Of a DNA stretch of 64,000 bases, positions 53,875-63,100 are shown piece after piece. This stretch comes from Lentzea tibetensis. GTDB lineage: Bacteria > Actinomycetota > Actinomycetes > Mycobacteriales > Pseudonocardiaceae. Position 1 is the stretch's first letter. Each line of letters opens with the position of its first letter. Both the position numbers and the translations under genes were made by a program. Location: NCBI RefSeq assembly GCF_007845675.1, contig NZ_VOBR01000006.1, positions 1-64,000 of the forward strand, written 5' to 3'. The notes beneath the pieces were generated by a model. It was not told where the DNA came from, searched no databases, and saw only the letters and a program-made list of their open reading frames with translations.

Positions 53875-53887
53875 GCCAATGTACGAG

Positions 53888-55414
53888 CTACTCGGAGCAG
53901 GTCAGATCGGCTGCGGGCAGGTCACCCGTGTCGAGGTAGGCGTTCACGGCCGCGTCGACGCAGCTGGAGCCCCGGAACAAGTAGACGCCGTGGTCGCGGG
54001 CACCCGCCAAGGTGATCATGCGGGAGCCGCGGAGGTCTCGGTGCATGGCCTGGCCGAACTCGAGGAGCGCGCTGATGTCACCGGCGGCCTGGACGACCAG
54101 GGCCGGTACACCGTTGCGGATCCGGATCGGACGCTCCCGCGGAGGGTTCGGCCAGAACGCGCACGGCGTGATGTTGCTGCCCAGCGGGCCGAACAGAGGT
54201 GCCTCGGCGCGCCGTGTTTCGACGGTGCGCCAATACGTCTCGACGGTGCGCGACACCGGCGCGTCGCCGCACTGCACGGCGGTCGCCGCGCTGCGCAGCA
54301 CGGAGTCCCGGCCGGTCAGTTGCCCCGCCAGCGAGGTCGCGAGCGCTTCCGTCGGCTCGGCGCTGCCGGTGTCGGCCGCCCGAACCAGCACCTGCACGGT
54401 GGCCGCCAGTTCGAGGGCGGACTCCTCGCTGTCGTCGATGAGCAGGTTGACGATGAGGCCGGGGATGACGGTGTCGTCCACGAGGTACGGACCCACCCGC
54501 AGCGGTGTGGCGGCGGCCAGGTAGACCCGATGCACCGTGCTCAGCACCTGCTCGGTCGTCGTCCCGAGGTGGAACAGGTCGTCGTGCCGCGCCGCCAGTG
54601 CGGCCCATTCCCGCAGCGCCGCCTCACGCCGCGCGGCCACCGCGGGGTGCGACAGGATCGTGACGCCGGGTTGGTCCGGGTCGATGGCGCTGTCGAGCAC
54701 GATCCGCCCGGCCCGCTGCGGGAACCGCTGCACGTACTGCGCGCCGAGGTAGCTGCCCTGCGAGTAGCCGAGGAACGACAGCTTCGGCGCTCCGAGTGCG
54801 GCCCGGATGACGTCCATGTCGCGGGCGGCATTGGCCGCCGACGCGTACGGCAGCACGTCGGCGTTGGTGCGGGCGCAACGGCCGGCCAGGTCCTTCGACA
54901 GCGCGACCATCCGGTCGAAGCTGTCGCGGCCGGTACCGGCGGAGCGCGGCAGCCAGCTGGCGGGCCAGCCGCAGTCGATCGGCGTGCTGCGGCCGGAGAA
55001 GCGGATGTCCATGCCGATGATGTCGAACTTGGCGCCGGTCGCGCCCATGGCCTGCCTGGCCAGTGGCACGGCGGAGAGCACCGGGTTGGCCGGGCCGCCC
55101 AGGTTGAACATCAGCGGGCCCGCGTAGTGGGCCGTGTCGGTGGCTTTGCTGCGGGCGATCGCAACGGTGATGGTGCGCCCGCGCGGCCGGCTGTGGTCCA
55201 GCGGCACGCGGATGTCGGCGCACCGCACTCCGGCTTCGTCCAGCGCGCGGCCGTCGGCGTCGTCCGGGTCGCGCTGGCACGACTTCCACTCGACGCGCTG
55301 GTGGTGGAACTGCGCGAGGTCGGCGTCCTGCGTCGTGGCGCCCGACGCGCCGGGCGCCACGGTCGTGGTGGCCAGTACCGCGGCGAGCACCACCGTCCAT
55401 CGTGGTCGTTTCAA
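53888..55414 (-). CDS. secreted tripeptidyl-aminopeptidase-like alpha/beta hydrolase
   Basis: This 508-aa protein begins at TTG 55414 (AGGAG six bases upstream) with a signal peptide (WTVVLAAVLATTTVAPGASGA). The TAP/SlpD-type alpha/beta hydrolase follows: GMDIRFSGRSTP, nucleophile GYSQGSYLG, and the C-terminal TAP-like part with VVQAAGDISALLEF and GARDHGVYLF for the acid/His. Family members remove tripeptides. It stops 13 bases before AraC and runs the same way, so it may be co-transcribed. Confidence 0.88.
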   Translation of the reverse strand: MKRPRWTVVLAAVLATTTVAPGASGATTQDADLAQFHHQRVEWKSCQRDPDDADGRALDEAGVRCADIRVPLDHSRPRGRTITVAIARSKATDTAHYAGPLMFNLGGPANPVLSAVPLARQAMGATGAKFDIIGMDIRFSGRSTPIDCGWPASWLPRSAGTGRDSFDRMVALSKDLAGRCARTNADVLPYASAANAARDMDVIRAALGAPKLSFLGYSQGSYLGAQYVQRFPQRAGRIVLDSAIDPDQPGVTILSHPAVAARREAALREWAALAARHDDLFHLGTTTEQVLSTVHRVYLAAATPLRVGPYLVDDTVIPGLIVNLLIDDSEESALELAATVQVLVRAADTGSAEPTEALATSLAGQLTGRDSVLRSAATAVQCGDAPVSRTVETYWRTVETRRAEAPLFGPLGSNITPCAFWPNPPRERPIRIRNGVPALVVQAAGDISALLEFGQAMHRDLRGSRMITLAGARDHGVYLFRGSSCVDAAVNAYLDTGDLPAADLTCSE

Positions 55415-55602
55415 CGGATTCTCCTGACGGGACAGAGGTTCGAAGGAGGCGTTGACGTTGCCACCGCACGGCACAGCTGTCAGTGGGGCGGCCAGCCGGA
55501 GCGGCTTGGGGTTTTCCACACCCCGGCGGCGGGGTTCGCCCGATGGTCGGCCGGCACCTGGAATACCTACCGTGAGGACATGACCTCAGTGGGAGCGAAG
55601 CC

Positions 55603-56847
55603 GTGACGGCTGTGCTGCGGGCTCTGTCGTCGCCGCGGGCGTGGCAGGCCACCTTCCACGTGGTGGCTGGGATGTTCCTCGGCGCCACGACGGGCGCGGT
55701 GATCTGGGGCGCGGGGGTGCTGTGGTGGGCCGCGGTGCTGAGCCTCGTCGAAGGTCCTACCGGCTACTGGATGCTGCCCGTGTTGTACGTGGCGGTCGCC
55801 GTGCTGGGTCCGCTGGCGGTGCCGCCGTGCGTGCAGTTCTTCAGCGCGCTGCAACGGGAGCGGTTCCGGGTGCTGCACGGTGTCGAGATCGCCGCGCCGA
55901 AGCACGACTCCGGCACCGGTTGGCGCCGAGCCTTCCGGCCGTGGACCACCGGGTCCACCTGGCGGCAGTTCGCCTACCACCTGCTCGCTCCGGTGCTGGG
56001 CGGTCTGGGCGGTGTGGTCGTCGTGCTCTGCTGGGCGGCGCCGCTGCTCGTGCTCCTGTGGGCGGACGGGGTCACCGGGCCGTGGAACTTCCTGTGGTTC
56101 GGCGGCGCCGCGGTGTTGCTGCTCGCCGCGCCGTGGGTGGCGCGCGGCATCGCCTCGGCCGACACGGCCGCGGCCCGGCGCCTCCTCGGCCGCGACCACG
56201 CCGACGAACTCGCGGAGCGGGTCGAGTCGCTGGCGCGCAGCCGGGCCGACCTGGTGGCCGCCGCCGACACCGAACGGCGCCGGATCGAGCGGGACCTGCA
56301 CGACGGTGTGCAGCAGCGTCTCGTCTCCCTGGCGTTGAACTTGGGCATGGCCCGCGCCGCCTTCACCGACCAGCCGCCGGAAGTTCTCGAGGTCATCGCC
56401 GCGGCCCACGACGAGGCCACCGTCGCGCTGGCCGAACTGCGCGACTTCGTGCGCGGCCTGCATCCCGCCGTGCTCGACGACCGGGGACTCGACGCGGCGC
56501 TCTCCGGCGTCGTCGCGCGGGCGCCGCTGCCGGTGCGGCTGCACGTCGACGTCGCGCGGCGCTGCTCACCGAGCATCGAGGCGATCGCGTACTTCGCTGT
56601 GTCCGAAGCGCTGACGAACGTCGCCAAGCACGCGCAGGCGAGCCGCGCCGAGGTCGTGGCGGAACGCGTCGGCGACCGGCTGATCGTCACGGTCACCGAC
56701 GACGGCCGCGGCGGCGCGTCGGTCGACAGCACCGGCACCGGGCTGCGCGGACTGGCGCAGCGTGCGGCGGCGGTCGACGGCAGTCTGACCGTGGTGAGCC
56801 CGTTGGGCGGTCCCACCACCGTTACCGTGTACGTCCCATGCGAGTAG
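55603..56847 (+). CDS. NarL-type sensor histidine kinase
   Basis: This 414-aa kinase has four to five membrane helices (about 15-70 and 125-180), no PAS-like domain, a dimerisation domain with ERDLHDGVQQRL (His233), and an HATPase (EALTNVAKHAQASRAEV, TDDGRGG). GTG 55603 starts it. It phosphorylates the regulator encoded by the next gene, whose ATG overlaps its stop. Confidence 0.92.
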   Translation: MTAVLRALSSPRAWQATFHVVAGMFLGATTGAVIWGAGVLWWAAVLSLVEGPTGYWMLPVLYVAVAVLGPLAVPPCVQFFSALQRERFRVLHGVEIAAPKHDSGTGWRRAFRPWTTGSTWRQFAYHLLAPVLGGLGGVVVVLCWAAPLLVLLWADGVTGPWNFLWFGGAAVLLLAAPWVARGIASADTAAARRLLGRDHADELAERVESLARSRADLVAAADTERRRIERDLHDGVQQRLVSLALNLGMARAAFTDQPPEVLEVIAAAHDEATVALAELRDFVRGLHPAVLDDRGLDAALSGVVARAPLPVRLHVDVARRCSPSIEAIAYFAVSEALTNVAKHAQASRAEVVAERVGDRLIVTVTDDGRGGASVDSTGTGLRGLAQRAAAVDGSLTVVSPLGGPTTVTVYVPCE

Positions 56848-57479
56848 TGCTAGCCGAAGACTCCGTTCTGCTGCGGGCCGGTCTCACCAAGCTGCTCACC
56901 GACGGAGGCTTCGAGGTCGTCGCCGCGGTGCCCGACGCCGACCAGCTGCTGACCGCGGTCGACGCGCACCGCCCCGACGTCGTGGTGGTCGACGTGCGGA
57001 TGCCACCGACGCACACCGACGAGGGCATCCGGGCCGCGCTCGTCATCCGGCGGCAGCACCCGAAGATCGCGGTGTGCGTGCTGTCGCAGTACGTGGAGGA
57101 GCGGTACGCCACCGACCTGCTCTCGGTCGGCACCAGCGGCGTCGGATACCTGCTGAAGGACCGGGTCGCGCAGGTGTCGGACTTCCTCGACGCGCTGCGC
57201 CGAGTGGCCGCCGGTGGCACGGCGCTGGACCCCGAGGTCGTGGCCCAACTGCTGGTGCGCCGCCGTGACGACCCCATGCGACGGCTCACACCGCGCGAGC
57301 AGGACGTGCTGCGGCTGATGGCGGAGGGCCGCTCCAACAACGGCATCACGGCGGTGCTGAAAGTGAGCAACAGCGCGGTCGAGAAGTACGTGAGCAACAT
57401 CTTCACCAAACTCGACCTGCCGCCCACCGACGCGGACCACCGCCGGGTGCTGGCCGTGCTCAAGTACCTCGGCACGTAG
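56838..57479 (+). CDS. NarL/LuxR-type response regulator
   Basis: This 213-aa protein has a receiver domain with Asp52 (VVVVDVRMPP) and acidic residues at 7-8, then a LuxR HTH with RLTPREQDVLRLMAEGRSNNGITAVLKVSNSAVEKYVSNIFTKL. It overlaps the kinase gene by 10 bases. The promoter it controls is not identified here. Confidence 0.94.
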   Translation: MRVVLAEDSVLLRAGLTKLLTDGGFEVVAAVPDADQLLTAVDAHRPDVVVVDVRMPPTHTDEGIRAALVIRRQHPKIAVCVLSQYVEERYATDLLSVGTSGVGYLLKDRVAQVSDFLDALRRVAAGGTALDPEVVAQLLVRRRDDPMRRLTPREQDVLRLMAEGRSNNGITAVLKVSNSAVEKYVSNIFTKLDLPPTDADHRRVLAVLKYLGT

Positions 57480-57521
57480 CCGGGAACAAAGCCAGGGGCG
57501 TCGGGGTTGACCGTGGTGTTC

Positions 57522-57533
57522 ATGCAAATGCAT
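57522..57533. promoter_or_regulatory. dyad upstream of the LLM oxidoreductase
   Basis: ATGCA-AA-TGCAT is a perfect 12-bp palindrome with AT-rich content, 16 bases before the ATG of the LLM gene. The MarR regulator encoded downstream in the same operon could bind it. Confidence 0.4.
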
Positions 57534-57549
57534 CGACATCGGAGCGAAA

Positions 57550-58620
57550 ATGCAGATCGGTGTCTTCACCGTCGGGGACGTCACCCCGGACCCCACCAAC
57601 GGCCGCGTGCCCACCGAGGCCGAGCGGATCAAGGCGATGATGACCATCGCCCAGCACGCCGAGGCGGTCGGCCTCGACGTCTTCGCGACCGGTGAGCACC
57701 ACAACCCGCCCTTCGTGCCGTCGTCACCGACGACGATGCTCGGCTACCTCGCCGCGCGCACGGAGCGGCTGATCCTGTCCACGTCCACGACGCTGATCAC
57801 CACCAACGACCCGGTGAAGATCGCCGAGGACTACGCGATGCTCCAGCACCTCGCGGACGGCCGGGTGGACCTGATGCTGGGCCGCGGCAACACCGCGCCC
57901 GTGTACCCGTGGTTCGGCAAGAACCTCGAGGACGCGCTGCCGCTGACCGTCGAGAACTACCGGCTGCTGAGGCAGTTGTGGGACAACGAGGTCGTGGACT
58001 GGGAGGGCCGGTTCCGCACGCCGCTGCACCGGTTCACGTCGACGCCGCGCCCGCTCGACGGCGTGCCGCCGTTCGTCTGGCACGGGTCGATCCGCAGCCC
58101 CGAGGTCGCCGAGATCGCGGCGCACTTCGGTGACGGCTTCTTCGCCAACAACATCTTCTGGCCGAAGGAGCACTTCATCCGGCTGATCAACCTGTACCGC
58201 GAGCGGTACGAGCACTACGGCCACGGCACGGCGGACCAGGCGATCGTCGGGCTCGGCGGGCACGTGTTCATGCGCCCTCGCTCGCAGGACGCGATCAGGG
58301 AGTTCCGCCCGTACTTCGACGTCGCGCCGGTGTACGGCAACGGGCCGTCGCTCGAGGAGTTCGCGGCGCGCACGCCGCTGACCGTGGGCAGCCCGCAGGA
58401 GGTCGTCGACAAGACCCTGACGTTCCAGGAGTTCTTCGGCGACTACCAGCGCCAGCTGTTCCTCGTCGACCACGCCGGCCTTCCGCTCAAGACGGTGCTG
58501 GAGCAGCTCGACATGCTCGGGGAGATCGCGCCCGAGATCCGCAAGGAGATGGACTCGCGGCGTCCCGCGCACGTGCCGAGCGACCCGCCGTCGCACGAGA
58601 GCCGCCGCAAGGATGGGTGA
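57550..58620 (+). CDS. LLM-class flavin-dependent oxidoreductase
   Basis: This 356-aa protein has the luciferase-like monooxygenase pattern: TGEHHNPPFVPSSPTTMLGYLAARTERLILSTSTTLI and ADGRVDLMLGRGNTAPVYPWFG. GGAG lies at the right distance. These enzymes use FMN or F420 for oxidation of small molecules. It overlaps the MarR gene by eight bases. Confidence 0.9.
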   Translation: MQIGVFTVGDVTPDPTNGRVPTEAERIKAMMTIAQHAEAVGLDVFATGEHHNPPFVPSSPTTMLGYLAARTERLILSTSTTLITTNDPVKIAEDYAMLQHLADGRVDLMLGRGNTAPVYPWFGKNLEDALPLTVENYRLLRQLWDNEVVDWEGRFRTPLHRFTSTPRPLDGVPPFVWHGSIRSPEVAEIAAHFGDGFFANNIFWPKEHFIRLINLYRERYEHYGHGTADQAIVGLGGHVFMRPRSQDAIREFRPYFDVAPVYGNGPSLEEFAARTPLTVGSPQEVVDKTLTFQEFFGDYQRQLFLVDHAGLPLKTVLEQLDMLGEIAPEIRKEMDSRRPAHVPSDPPSHESRRKDG

Positions 58621-59050
58621 CTCGCGCACCCAGCGCACGTCCGAGGCGTGGGAGGCGCTGCTGCGGGCCCAGGTGACCCTGCAGCGGCGCCTCGCCGCGG
58701 ACGACGTGTGGGACCCGATCAGCATGCGCGAGTACGACGTGCTCTACACGCTGAGCAAGTGCCCTTCGCGTCGCGCGCGGCTGCACGAGCTGAACCGCGA
58801 GATCCTGCTGACGCAGCCGTCGTTGAGCCGCATGGTCGAACGCCTCGCCCAGGCGGGGCTCGTCGATCGCGAGCCGGACCCGCACGACAAGCGCGGCACC
58901 GTCGTCGTGCTCACCGACGCCGGGCTGGAGATGCAGCGCCACATCGGACGCAGGCACGCCGCCAGCATCCGGCGGATCGTCGCGCTGTCCGACGACGACC
59001 TGCTGGCGCTGCGTTCCCTGTGCGACAAGCTGAGGACGTCGCTCGACTAG
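58613..59050 (+). CDS. MarR-family regulator
   Basis: This 145-aa protein has REYDVLYTLSKCPSRRARLHELNREILLTQPSLSRMVERLAQAGLV and the wing with DPHDKRGTVVVLT. It overlaps the LLM gene and probably regulates that operon. The stop shares CTAG with the convergent zinc-ribbon gene. Confidence 0.9.
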   Translation: MGDSRTQRTSEAWEALLRAQVTLQRRLAADDVWDPISMREYDVLYTLSKCPSRRARLHELNREILLTQPSLSRMVERLAQAGLVDREPDPHDKRGTVVVLTDAGLEMQRHIGRRHAASIRRIVALSDDDLLALRSLCDKLRTSLD

Positions 59051-59775
59051 CGCAGCTTCGTCGTCCCGGCCGGACCGTCCACATGGGACAGCTTCTTGGC
59101 GAAGCAGTCGTCGCGCCCGATCTGGTGCTGGTCGCACCACCCGTTGGCCGCGTCACCGGTCGGGTAGCGCAGCGGCATCACGGTGACCCAGAAGTTCGTC
59201 GAGTCGAACGTGCTGAACTCGCCCGACCACAGCAGGAGCGCACCGGGATAGCGGGCCTTCATCTGCTGGAAGTCGGACCACACCTCGGTGTGGCCGTACG
59301 TCACGCCGCGCACCACCAGCCCGATCCGCTTGGACGACAGCTGCGGCACCCACTGCCCCACCAGGGTTTCCACCGCCGCGCGGTCGGCCATCACCTGCCG
59401 GTCCAGGTTGAAGCGGGCCTGTTCCTCCGGTGCCAGAGCGGGTGCCGCCGTCGTCGGCCTGGTCGTCGGTCGCGGGGTCATGGGCACCGGAGCGACCGGG
59501 CTGGGCGGCAGCGCGGTGCCCGGCACGGGCCTGCCGACGACCCCGCCGCTGCTGACGCGGATCTCGCCGACAGCGGTGAAACCACCTTGCCGCACCGCGA
59601 TGACACCGGCGACCACGAGCATCGTCGCGAGCACCAGCCCGCCGACCGCGAGCACCGGCCGCAGCACACCGGAACGGCGTTCCGGCACCGGCTGCCAGGC
59701 CACGGGCGCGCCGCAGTTCGCGCACCAGGTGGCACCCGGACCGAGCTGGACACGACACGCACCGCAGACATCCAT
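59047..59775 (-). CDS. zinc-ribbon membrane protein
   Basis: This 242-aa protein has an N-terminal zinc ribbon (C-x2-C at residues 4-7, then C-x2-C near residues 18-21), a membrane helix (VLAVGGLVLATMLVVAGVIAV), a Pro/Thr-rich linker and an extracellular domain with three Cys. The ribbon is cytoplasmic, the rest outside. The ligand is unknown. Confidence 0.8.
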   Translation of the reverse strand: MDVCGACRVQLGPGATWCANCGAPVAWQPVPERRSGVLRPVLAVGGLVLATMLVVAGVIAVRQGGFTAVGEIRVSSGGVVGRPVPGTALPPSPVAPVPMTPRPTTRPTTAAPALAPEEQARFNLDRQVMADRAAVETLVGQWVPQLSSKRIGLVVRGVTYGHTEVWSDFQQMKARYPGALLLWSGEFSTFDSTNFWVTVMPLRYPTGDAANGWCDQHQIGRDDCFAKKLSHVDGPAGTTKLR

Positions 59776-59862
59776 GACAGGTTCGTCGGCGGACGGCGTT
59801 TTCTGTTACCGGAAACCCATAATCAGGGCCTATTCGTACACTTCCTGTCCTATCGTCTGCCG

Positions 59863-60183
59863 GTGTTCTCCTTGGCCGAGCCGCCTCTGTTCACCCGCCT
59901 GCGCAACGCCGGCACCGTTCTCGTCGCCGGCGCGCTCGACGTCGTCGAGTGGGGCGCTCCCCCGTATGCCGACGTGACGGCGCAAACGCTGCCCGAACTC
60001 GATCGCTTCCCCGAACGCGAGCTGGCGAAGTTCCGCCCGAGATCGGCACACCGGCCGAGGACATGACGAGCCTCGCCGCCGTCGCCGGGCCCAGGGCGGC
60101 TGGAGAACACGCACTCGGACTTCGCCGTCGAACGCGAGATCGCGAAGTATCGCGAGAACACCGAACGTCGTCCGCCGCACTAG
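59863..60183 (+). pseudogene. remnant of a DUF1152-type protein
   Basis: The first ~65 codons (FSLAEPPLFTRLRNAGTVLVAGA, then DRFPERELAKF) resemble the N-terminus and an internal piece of DUF1152 proteins. A final piece (SDFAVEREIAKYRENTERR) in another frame ends at TAG 60181-60183. The middle is missing and the frame changes, so it is not functional. Its stop shares CTAG with the convergent MFS gene. Confidence 0.4.
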
Positions 60184-61232
60184 CGCCGCAGGATCACCAC
60201 CCCGATCACGACGACCAGGACACCGACGGCCAGCGCGCCGTCGAGCACCCACGCCGCGTAGGTCAGGAACGCGGCCAGCTCGGAGCCCAGCCCGGCGACG
60301 GACGTGACCGTCGCGCGGGCCGAGCCGGAGATCCGGTGCTGCAGCTCGGCCTCGACGTGCACGAGCACGAACCGGTACAGGCCGTAGAACAGGGCCAGCG
60401 CGAGGATGCCGTACGGGTGCGCGATGACCGCGGCGAACACCAGCAGCAGACCGGCCGCGAGGAGCAGCACCGGTCGTGGCGACCACCGTCCGGCCAGCGC
60501 GGCACCGGCGGCGCCGGCGAGCGGAACCCCGACCACGGCAACGGGAACCCACGTCGTCGGCACAGACCAGTCCTGCGCCAGCAGCGTGAAGTACTCCTCG
60601 AACGCGTCCAGCGAGTACACCAGCGCCACCGCGAGCAACGCCCAGCGCACAGGAGGCGAGGCCGCCGCTTCACGCAGACCGGAGCGCAGCGTGGCGAAGT
60701 AGCCGATGTCCACTTCGGACTCATCGGACGAGTGCGGCGCCTCGGGCAGCCACATCGCCAGCACCGCGGACGCCAGACAGGTTCCGACGGAGACCCAGCC
60801 CGCCAACGAGTAGCCGCCGAGCGAGAACAACACCGACGCCACCAGGGCCATGGGCACCTGCGCCACCAGCTCGACGGCGGTGACGCGGGCGTTCAGCCTG
60901 GCGTACTGGTCCTCCTCCCCCAGCGCCTGCAAACCGTCGTACAGCAGCGCTTCCAGCGAGCCGGACGACAGCGAACCGCCGATTCCCCACAGCACGAAGC
61001 CGATGGCGAATCCGGTGAAGCCGGGAAAGAGGACCCAGCACGCGTACCCCGCGGCCTGCATGACTCCGGCGGCGGCCAGTGCGCCGCGGCGGGAGAAGCG
61101 GTCGGCGATCGCGCCGGTCGGGACCTCGGTGAGCACGCCGACCGTGGACCAGATCGCGAACAACACCGAGATCTGCGCGTCCGACAGACCGGTGTCCGCG
61201 AACAGCAGCGCGTACAGGGCGTAGATCGGCAC
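60180..61232 (-). CDS. MFS transporter, 5' end damaged
   Basis: The product from GTG 61232 is 350 aa with ~11 hydrophobic helices and the MFS loop GAIADRFSRRGAL. Upstream the frame continues with the plausible sequence SSPEAARIARLATGWAWCANIVPIYALYALLF, and back to an ATG after a TGA at codon 6 (MRKRH, stop). So either translation restarts internally, or a nonsense mutation has damaged the gene. Drug or metabolite efflux is likely if intact. Confidence 0.75.
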   Translation of the reverse strand: MPIYALYALLFADTGLSDAQISVLFAIWSTVGVLTEVPTGAIADRFSRRGALAAAGVMQAAGYACWVLFPGFTGFAIGFVLWGIGGSLSSGSLEALLYDGLQALGEEDQYARLNARVTAVELVAQVPMALVASVLFSLGGYSLAGWVSVGTCLASAVLAMWLPEAPHSSDESEVDIGYFATLRSGLREAAASPPVRWALLAVALVYSLDAFEEYFTLLAQDWSVPTTWVPVAVVGVPLAGAAGAALAGRWSPRPVLLLAAGLLLVFAAVIAHPYGILALALFYGLYRFVLVHVEAELQHRISGSARATVTSVAGLGSELAAFLTYAAWVLDGALAVGVLVVVIGVVILRR

Positions 61233-61325
61233 GATGTTCGCGCACCACGCCCACCCGGTGGCCAGCCGGGCGATTCTCGCGGCCTCAGGTGAGGATCAAT
61301 GTCGCTTGCGCATGCCCGAAGAGTA

Positions 61326-61362
61326 CGCCGCCGGGGCCACTGAATTAGTGGCCCCGGCGGCG
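61326..61362 (-). terminator. terminator of chitinase 2
   Basis: CGCCGCCGGGGCCACT (61326-61341) and AGTGGCCCCGGCGGCG (61347-61362) are perfect 16-bp arms around GAATT, just after the chitinase stop. Confidence 0.85.
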
Positions 61363-61371
61363 CTCGTCAGG

Positions 61372-62730
61372 TCAGAAACCCGCGGTGATCTTCGTGAACG
61401 CGAGGTCGGCCTGCTGGATGCCCGAGCAGTTCGCCGCCACCTGGCCGTCGCAGCCACCGCGGTCGCGGTTGACCGACCAGAAGGCGAGCCTGCCGAGGCC
61501 GTTGCTCTTCGCCCAGGTGGTGATGTTCTGCCACGCCTGGGTCGACGTGAGCTCGCGCTGGTCGGACAGACCGTTCATGCCGGAGACGCCGACGTGCGCG
61601 TACGCGACCGCGTCGGACCAGCCGAAGGTGGCCTTCAGCTTGTCCTTCAGGCCGTTCGCCGCGTTCTTCGTGTCGTTCTCGATGTTCGAGGCGCCGAAGT
61701 CGAACGGCATGATCGTGTAGTTGTCGATGTTCGCGCCGAGCGCCTTGGACCGGTCGATCAGCCGCCCGCCGTAGTAGTTCGGGCCGGTGGTCGTGGTGCC
61801 GAACGTGACGATCGTCCTGATGCCGGGGTTGTTCTGCTTGACGATCTTCAGCGCACCCAGGATCCGGTCCTGCACGGCCTCGTTCTCGAACTCGTCGGAG
61901 TTCTCGATGTCGATGTCGATGTGCTTGAGGTTGTAGGCGCTGATGACCTGCTGGTAGGCACCGGCGAGCGCCTCGGCCGACGAGCAGTTCGGGCCGAGCT
62001 TGTTGCCGCTCCAGCCGCCGAACGAGATCTCGATGTCACCACCCGCGCCGCGGATGGCGTTGATCGTCTGCTCGTCGACGCCACCCTTCAGCGGACGGCT
62101 GCTGTCCCACGCGGGGCTGCAACCACCACCGGAGAGCATGAACGCCAGGGTGAACCTCTTGATGCCGGTCTGGGACATCACCGACGTCGCGCTCTGCGGG
62201 TTGCCCCAGCCCAGGTACAGGTAGGGCGCGCCCTTGCCGCCGCCAGGCAGCGGCGGGTTCGACGTGGTCGTTGTGGTGGTCGTCGTCGTGGTCGTCGTGC
62301 TGGTGGTCGTCGGTGGCTGGCCGGTGCCGTCACACGAGCCGCCGTTGACCTTGCAGCCGCTCGGCGCCGTGTAGCCGCCCGAGTAGACGACGTTGAAGCC
62401 GAAGCTCGCCGAGCCACCGACCCCGATGTTGCCGTTCCAGCTGTTCTTCACCGTCACGGTCTGACCACTGGTGGTGTAGTTGCCGTCCCACAGGGCCGAG
62501 ATCCGGTGGTTGGCCGGGAGGGTGAACTCGACCGTCCACGAGGTGAGCGCGGAGGTACCACCGTTGCTGATCGTGTACTTGCCCTCGTAGCCCGAACCCC
62601 AGTCCGAGCCCTTCGAGAACGTCGCCTTCACGCCGGTGGCGCCGCTGGCAGGGGCGGCCACGACGAGTCCGGCGACCACTGCGGCGACCGCAGTCGCCGC
62701 GGCCGCGAAACGCCAACGAATTTTGGACAT
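61372..62730 (-). CDS. GH18 chitinase with N-terminal CBM2
   Basis: This 452-aa secreted enzyme has a signal peptide (1-31), CBM2 (about 32-133), a Thr-rich linker (141-160) and a GH18 domain. The catalytic motif IDIDIE puts Glu at 276 and Asp at 274. It is a different GH18 subgroup from the chitinase at 18 kb, so the pair covers different activities. GAGGAG precedes ATG 62730. A near-perfect dre lies 55 bases upstream. Confidence 0.92.
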   Translation of the reverse strand: MSKIRWRFAAAATAVAAVVAGLVVAAPASGATGVKATFSKGSDWGSGYEGKYTISNGGTSALTSWTVEFTLPANHRISALWDGNYTTSGQTVTVKNSWNGNIGVGGSASFGFNVVYSGGYTAPSGCKVNGGSCDGTGQPPTTTSTTTTTTTTTTTTSNPPLPGGGKGAPYLYLGWGNPQSATSVMSQTGIKRFTLAFMLSGGGCSPAWDSSRPLKGGVDEQTINAIRGAGGDIEISFGGWSGNKLGPNCSSAEALAGAYQQVISAYNLKHIDIDIENSDEFENEAVQDRILGALKIVKQNNPGIRTIVTFGTTTTGPNYYGGRLIDRSKALGANIDNYTIMPFDFGASNIENDTKNAANGLKDKLKATFGWSDAVAYAHVGVSGMNGLSDQRELTSTQAWQNITTWAKSNGLGRLAFWSVNRDRGGCDGQVAANCSGIQQADLAFTKITAGF

Positions 62731-62784
62731 CGTGCTCCTCACGCGCAGGGAAACGCCAGGACACTGCTTGTGCGGGGCACGCTA

Positions 62785-62800
62785 ACTGGTCTGGACCACC
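62785..62800. promoter_or_regulatory. dre: DasR-responsive element (dre) candidate, chitinase 2
   Basis: ACTGGTCTGGACCACC matches 14 of 16 positions of the dre consensus ACTGGTCTAGACCACT. It is 55 bases upstream of the chitinase start, nearly the same distance as at chitinase 1. Confidence 0.75.
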
Positions 62801-62868
62801 TGAGGGAAGACCGTAAACGGTTTCAGGATGTCCGCGCTCTCAGCGGATCGGTGAGTGGTCCGGATGGC

Positions 62869-63090
62869 TCAGGCCTCGGCGACCAGCTCCACCGCCCGGA
62901 AGTGCTCGGCGGCGGCACTGACCTTCCCGAGGAAGTCCGGCCCGTTGTCCGCGGCCTTGGACCAGCCGTCGATCTGCTCGCGACTCGTCGGAGTGGCGCC
63001 ACGCCGCCTCGTACAGGCCGACCAGGTGGTCCCTGGTCTCCTCCGGCCGCGCCCACAGGTGCCCGGAGAAGTTCAGACCGATCAGGCCTG
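62869..63090 (-). pseudogene. frameshifted remnant, unrecognised family
   Basis: Minus-strand coding pieces LNFSGHLWARPEETRDHLVGLYEAAWRHSDES and REQIDGWSKAADNGPDFLGKVSAAAEHFRAVELVAEA, the latter ending in TGA at 62869-62871, join across one frame change. No start or other domain is present, so it is a decayed fragment. Confidence 0.4.
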
Positions 63091-63100
63091 CTGAGACGCC

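Noticed and set aside
62225-62320. Low-complexity repeat in chitinase 2
   Set aside because: It also encodes a Thr-rich linker.
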